DNA of 64,000 nt from Anaerocolumna sp. (GTDB taxonomy: Bacteria > Bacillota > Clostridia > Lachnospirales > Lachnospiraceae): NCBI GenBank assembly GCA_029256725.1, contig JAQSXJ010000009.1, positions 39,878-103,877 on the forward strand, read 5' to 3'. The position numbers and the translations under genes were made by a program. The number at the start of each line of letters is the position of its first letter. The stretch's first letter is position 1. The notes under the pieces were generated by a model. It saw only the letters and a list, made by a program, of their open reading frames with translations. It was not told the DNA's origin and searched no databases. Below, one piece after another: positions 62,323 to 64,000 of the stretch.

Positions 62323-62358
62323 TGCTTTTACCAAAAGTAAGTACATTTGGCAAAAGCA
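62323..62358. terminator. Hairpin between lipoprotein and MarR genes
   Basis: TGCTTTTACCAAA (62323-62335) pairs with TTTGGCAAAAGCA (62346-62358) with one mismatch. On the minus strand it follows the lipoprotein stop by 20 bp and is followed by TTTTTATTATTC. Confidence 0.8.
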
Positions 62359-62377
62359 CATATTGAAATGCAGGAAA

Positions 62378-63349
62378 TTACAGGCTTCGTACCTTAATAA
62401 TAGTCCACATATTATCAGTTTTCTTAAGTTCAAAGCGATATTTATATACTAACCCATTCTCATCCATATATACGATATCTGCCGTTGCAGAATTGGCCTC
62501 CTCTTTAATATCAAAGGAGATATCATCCTCATTGTATACTATTGAATTAACTAGTGCAGTATGTATACCCTTTATTGAGAAGTCTTTGTTTATTGCAATT
62601 TCATCACTACACAGCTCAGATATACGTTTATTTACTTCTTCTGATTTATCTGGATTTATATCTTTCAAAGATATAAATTGCAAAATTGTATCTTGTATAT
62701 CATTTGGGTAATCAGGAAGATTGACAGTAGTACTCTCCAATATGAATGAGTTATTTTTATATTTATATGTCCTGATCAAAGGATAATACAAAACATCGTA
62801 ATCCTCCCTATACTGAGTAATACCGTCAAACTGACCATCATTATCACTATCCAGCAATAGATCTTCCCCCCGCCCGGTTGCAGATGCACTATAACATAAG
62901 TTATATGTTTTATTATCATCCACCCCTATAATTGTAAATCCAATAAGTCCGGCACCGTTTGTAAGACCGCAGTAAAGATAACTCTTAGGGTCCTCCTGCA
63001 GATGAATTAATTTAACCTGATATACTCTATACCCCTCTCCGGATAGCTCATCGCCTATTTGCTCGATTACGCCATTGTTATCTGAAAGTATAGAAAGACT
63101 ACTTACATAATTATCATATGGATCATCTCCTGAGGTTCCTGTGGCAATGATTATTTCATTTATACCATCCAGGTTCATATCTTCAATAGCAGAAAAGCAA
63201 ATCTCTTCCTTAACATCTGGCTTCAATTTTTTTATATAGTCTTTATAAATTTGTGGAACAATTGTTGCATTGCCAGCTTCGTTATGGCTACATGATACCA
63301 GGAGAAATATTAATACACTAAAGCTAATAACCAACATTATCTTTTTCAT
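62378..63349 (-). CDS. Lipoprotein with EF-hand-like calcium loops
   Basis: The 323-residue protein has a lipoprotein signal (SVLIFLLVSC, Cys20). AIEDMNLDGINEIIIATG and LLDSDNDGQFDGITQYRED carry DxNxDG/DxDNDG loops as in FG-GAP or VCBS-like repeats, so calcium binding is likely. Its C-terminal half is a separate mixed domain (IVYMDENGLVYKYRFELKKT) resembling NTF2-like folds. Function is unknown. GAGG precedes ATG 63349. Confidence 0.75.
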   Translation of the reverse strand: MKKIMLVISFSVLIFLLVSCSHNEAGNATIVPQIYKDYIKKLKPDVKEEICFSAIEDMNLDGINEIIIATGTSGDDPYDNYVSSLSILSDNNGVIEQIGDELSGEGYRVYQVKLIHLQEDPKSYLYCGLTNGAGLIGFTIIGVDDNKTYNLCYSASATGRGEDLLLDSDNDGQFDGITQYREDYDVLYYPLIRTYKYKNNSFILESTTVNLPDYPNDIQDTILQFISLKDINPDKSEEVNKRISELCSDEIAINKDFSIKGIHTALVNSIVYNEDDISFDIKEEANSATADIVYMDENGLVYKYRFELKKTDNMWTIIKVRSL

Positions 63350-63467
63350 TAACCATCTACCTCACCGTACCTATGATATGAATCTATATTCCCATCACTC
63401 TGGTAATTCTACTTTCTGTGCCAAATCATCAACTACATACTTATTCCAGCATAGAATTATTCAGTAG

Positions 63468-63767
63468 CTATTCAGTATAGGTAGTCCATTTATGGCACTT
63501 ATTACACCAGTATATTGCAAAGTCTAATGTATCATCAGCTGCCTCTAAATCGAAAGTGAAGATTTGCTGATTTTTATCAAATCCTATATTACTTCGCCAG
63601 ACACTAAAGCTTTCTCCTTCACAAACCGGACACTCAGAATCGCATTTCCCAACATACTCAAAATCATCAATGGTTATCTCGTTATTTTGTAAAAATTGAA
63701 CGATAGCATCTTCATAACCTTCTTCTGAAAGCTCAATAAAATCTTCTAATTTCAAAAATTCACTCAT
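63468..63767 (-). CDS. Small protein with zinc-ribbon-like cysteine pairs
   Basis: The 99-residue protein starts MSEFLKLEDFIELSEEGYED and has two cysteine groups, GKCDSECPVCEG and YWCNKCHKW, 38 residues apart, typical of a zinc ribbon. AGGAGG lies five bases before the ATG. Function is unknown; regulators and nucleic-acid binding proteins often look like this. Confidence 0.75.
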   Translation of the reverse strand: MSEFLKLEDFIELSEEGYEDAIVQFLQNNEITIDDFEYVGKCDSECPVCEGESFSVWRSNIGFDKNQQIFTFDLEAADDTLDFAIYWCNKCHKWTTYTE

Positions 63768-63907
63768 AAATACCTCCTGTTATTCCTATCTTCTTGTTTA
63801 TCTAAATGACTTGTACCTTTCTACAAATAGAAATTCTTAACTTTCGATACGTTATTATATCAAATCATCAATTAAGCATCAACTATTGCTATATCCGATG
63901 TTAATAA

Positions 63908-63943
63908 AAAACGAGCTGAAAAATATATTTCCAACCCGTTTAT
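63908..63943 (-). terminator. Terminator before the right-edge gene tail
   Basis: On the minus strand a stem beginning AAACGGGTTGGAAA pairs 11 of 14 with the far arm and is followed by CGTTTTTTATT. It lies 20 bp downstream of the stop of the partial gene at the edge. Confidence 0.55.
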
Positions 63944-63961
63944 CACTTATAACAATTTGAT

Positions 63962-64000
63962 TTATATAACTTTTAAATTAACAGTACAATCCTTATCCTC
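63962..64000 (-). CDS. C-terminal tail of a gene running off the right edge
   Basis: The minus-strand frame entering from the window edge reads EDKDCTVNLKVI and stops at 63962. The terminator just beyond it and the gene-like composition support a real gene end, but twelve codons do not allow identification. Confidence 0.4.
   Translation of the reverse strand, partial: EDKDCTVNLKVI

Noticed and set aside
1..64000. tRNA, rRNA, prophage, transposase and integrase genes
   Set aside because: None was recognised on either strand. Several palindromes exist, but no transposase or target-site duplication was identified.

Overview
The window looks like a chromosomal stretch of a low-GC, Gram-positive anaerobic Clostridia, most likely a plant-polysaccharide-degrading member of the Lachnospiraceae. 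Reasons: strong AGGAGG-type ribosome sites, many Lachnospiraceae-style families (LplB/LplC-type sugar ABC permeases with YesM/YesN-type two-component regulators, SigI/RsgI, PadR plus an FtsW-like protein), several carbohydrate-active enzymes, and AT-rich intergenic DNA with hairpin terminators. I see no rRNA or tRNA gene, CRISPR array, prophage or insertion sequence. Assignments rest on motifs and remembered family features, not on a search.

Layout. 1-1,672: ABC export pair (permease cut by the window edge) divergent from a TetR regulator. 1,756-7,251: two DEAD-box RNA helicases (one a DbpA type) flanking an RsmH-like rRNA methyltransferase and a DUF6886 gene. 7,275-8,240 and 10,519-10,830: patches of gene decay (a frameshifted membrane gene, an SRPBCC remnant, a flavodoxin C-terminus) around a MarR-MFS-VOC operon. 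11,051-24,263: carbohydrate region with a GH43 enzyme and then a probable alpha-1,3-glucan locus (GH87 beta-helix enzyme, GH31 alpha-glucosidase, solute-binding lipoprotein, two permeases, and a divergent sensor kinase and AraC response regulator). 24,573-28,548: racemase with HxlR, cupin, VOC, and a PadR-controlled HAAS-FtsW-like membrane protein. 29,061-31,165: SigI/RsgI. 31,606-33,309: methyltransferase remnant and two DNA repair genes. 33,450-38,197: secreted thioredoxin-fold protein, cystine-type symporter and Ser/Thr-rich surface protein. 38,839-42,186: small stress or unknown genes. 42,567-48,660: xyloglucan locus (GH74 in two reading frames, GH31 alpha-xylosidase, AraC regulator). 48,755-54,053: redox genes (BBE oxidoreductase, cysteine desulfurase, two flavodoxin-like proteins with a divergent TetR). 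54,425-58,779: GH16-ricin glucanase, FMN reductase with Rrf2, small membrane protein and lipoprotein. 58,919-64,000: MalT-like LuxR regulator, MarR, lipoprotein, small zinc-ribbon protein and the tail of one more gene.

How the genes work together. The two glycan loci each combine a regulator with enzymes attacking a specific linkage: GH87 plus GH31 for alpha-glucan, and GH74 plus an alpha-xylosidase for xyloglucan; GH16 and GH43 add beta-glucan and arabinoxylan-type activity. SigI/RsgI is the usual clostridial system for switching such enzymes on. Several small regulator-effector pairs have clear dyad operators at their promoters (MarR, HxlR, PadR, TetR, Rrf2). No wholly new multi-gene system is convincing here. 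The most unusual items are the GH87-centred locus, the GH74 gene broken at its propeller boundary, the HAAS-FtsW fusion with twin operators, a large nested inverted repeat near 45.1-45.3 kb, and a likely leaderless MarR transcript.
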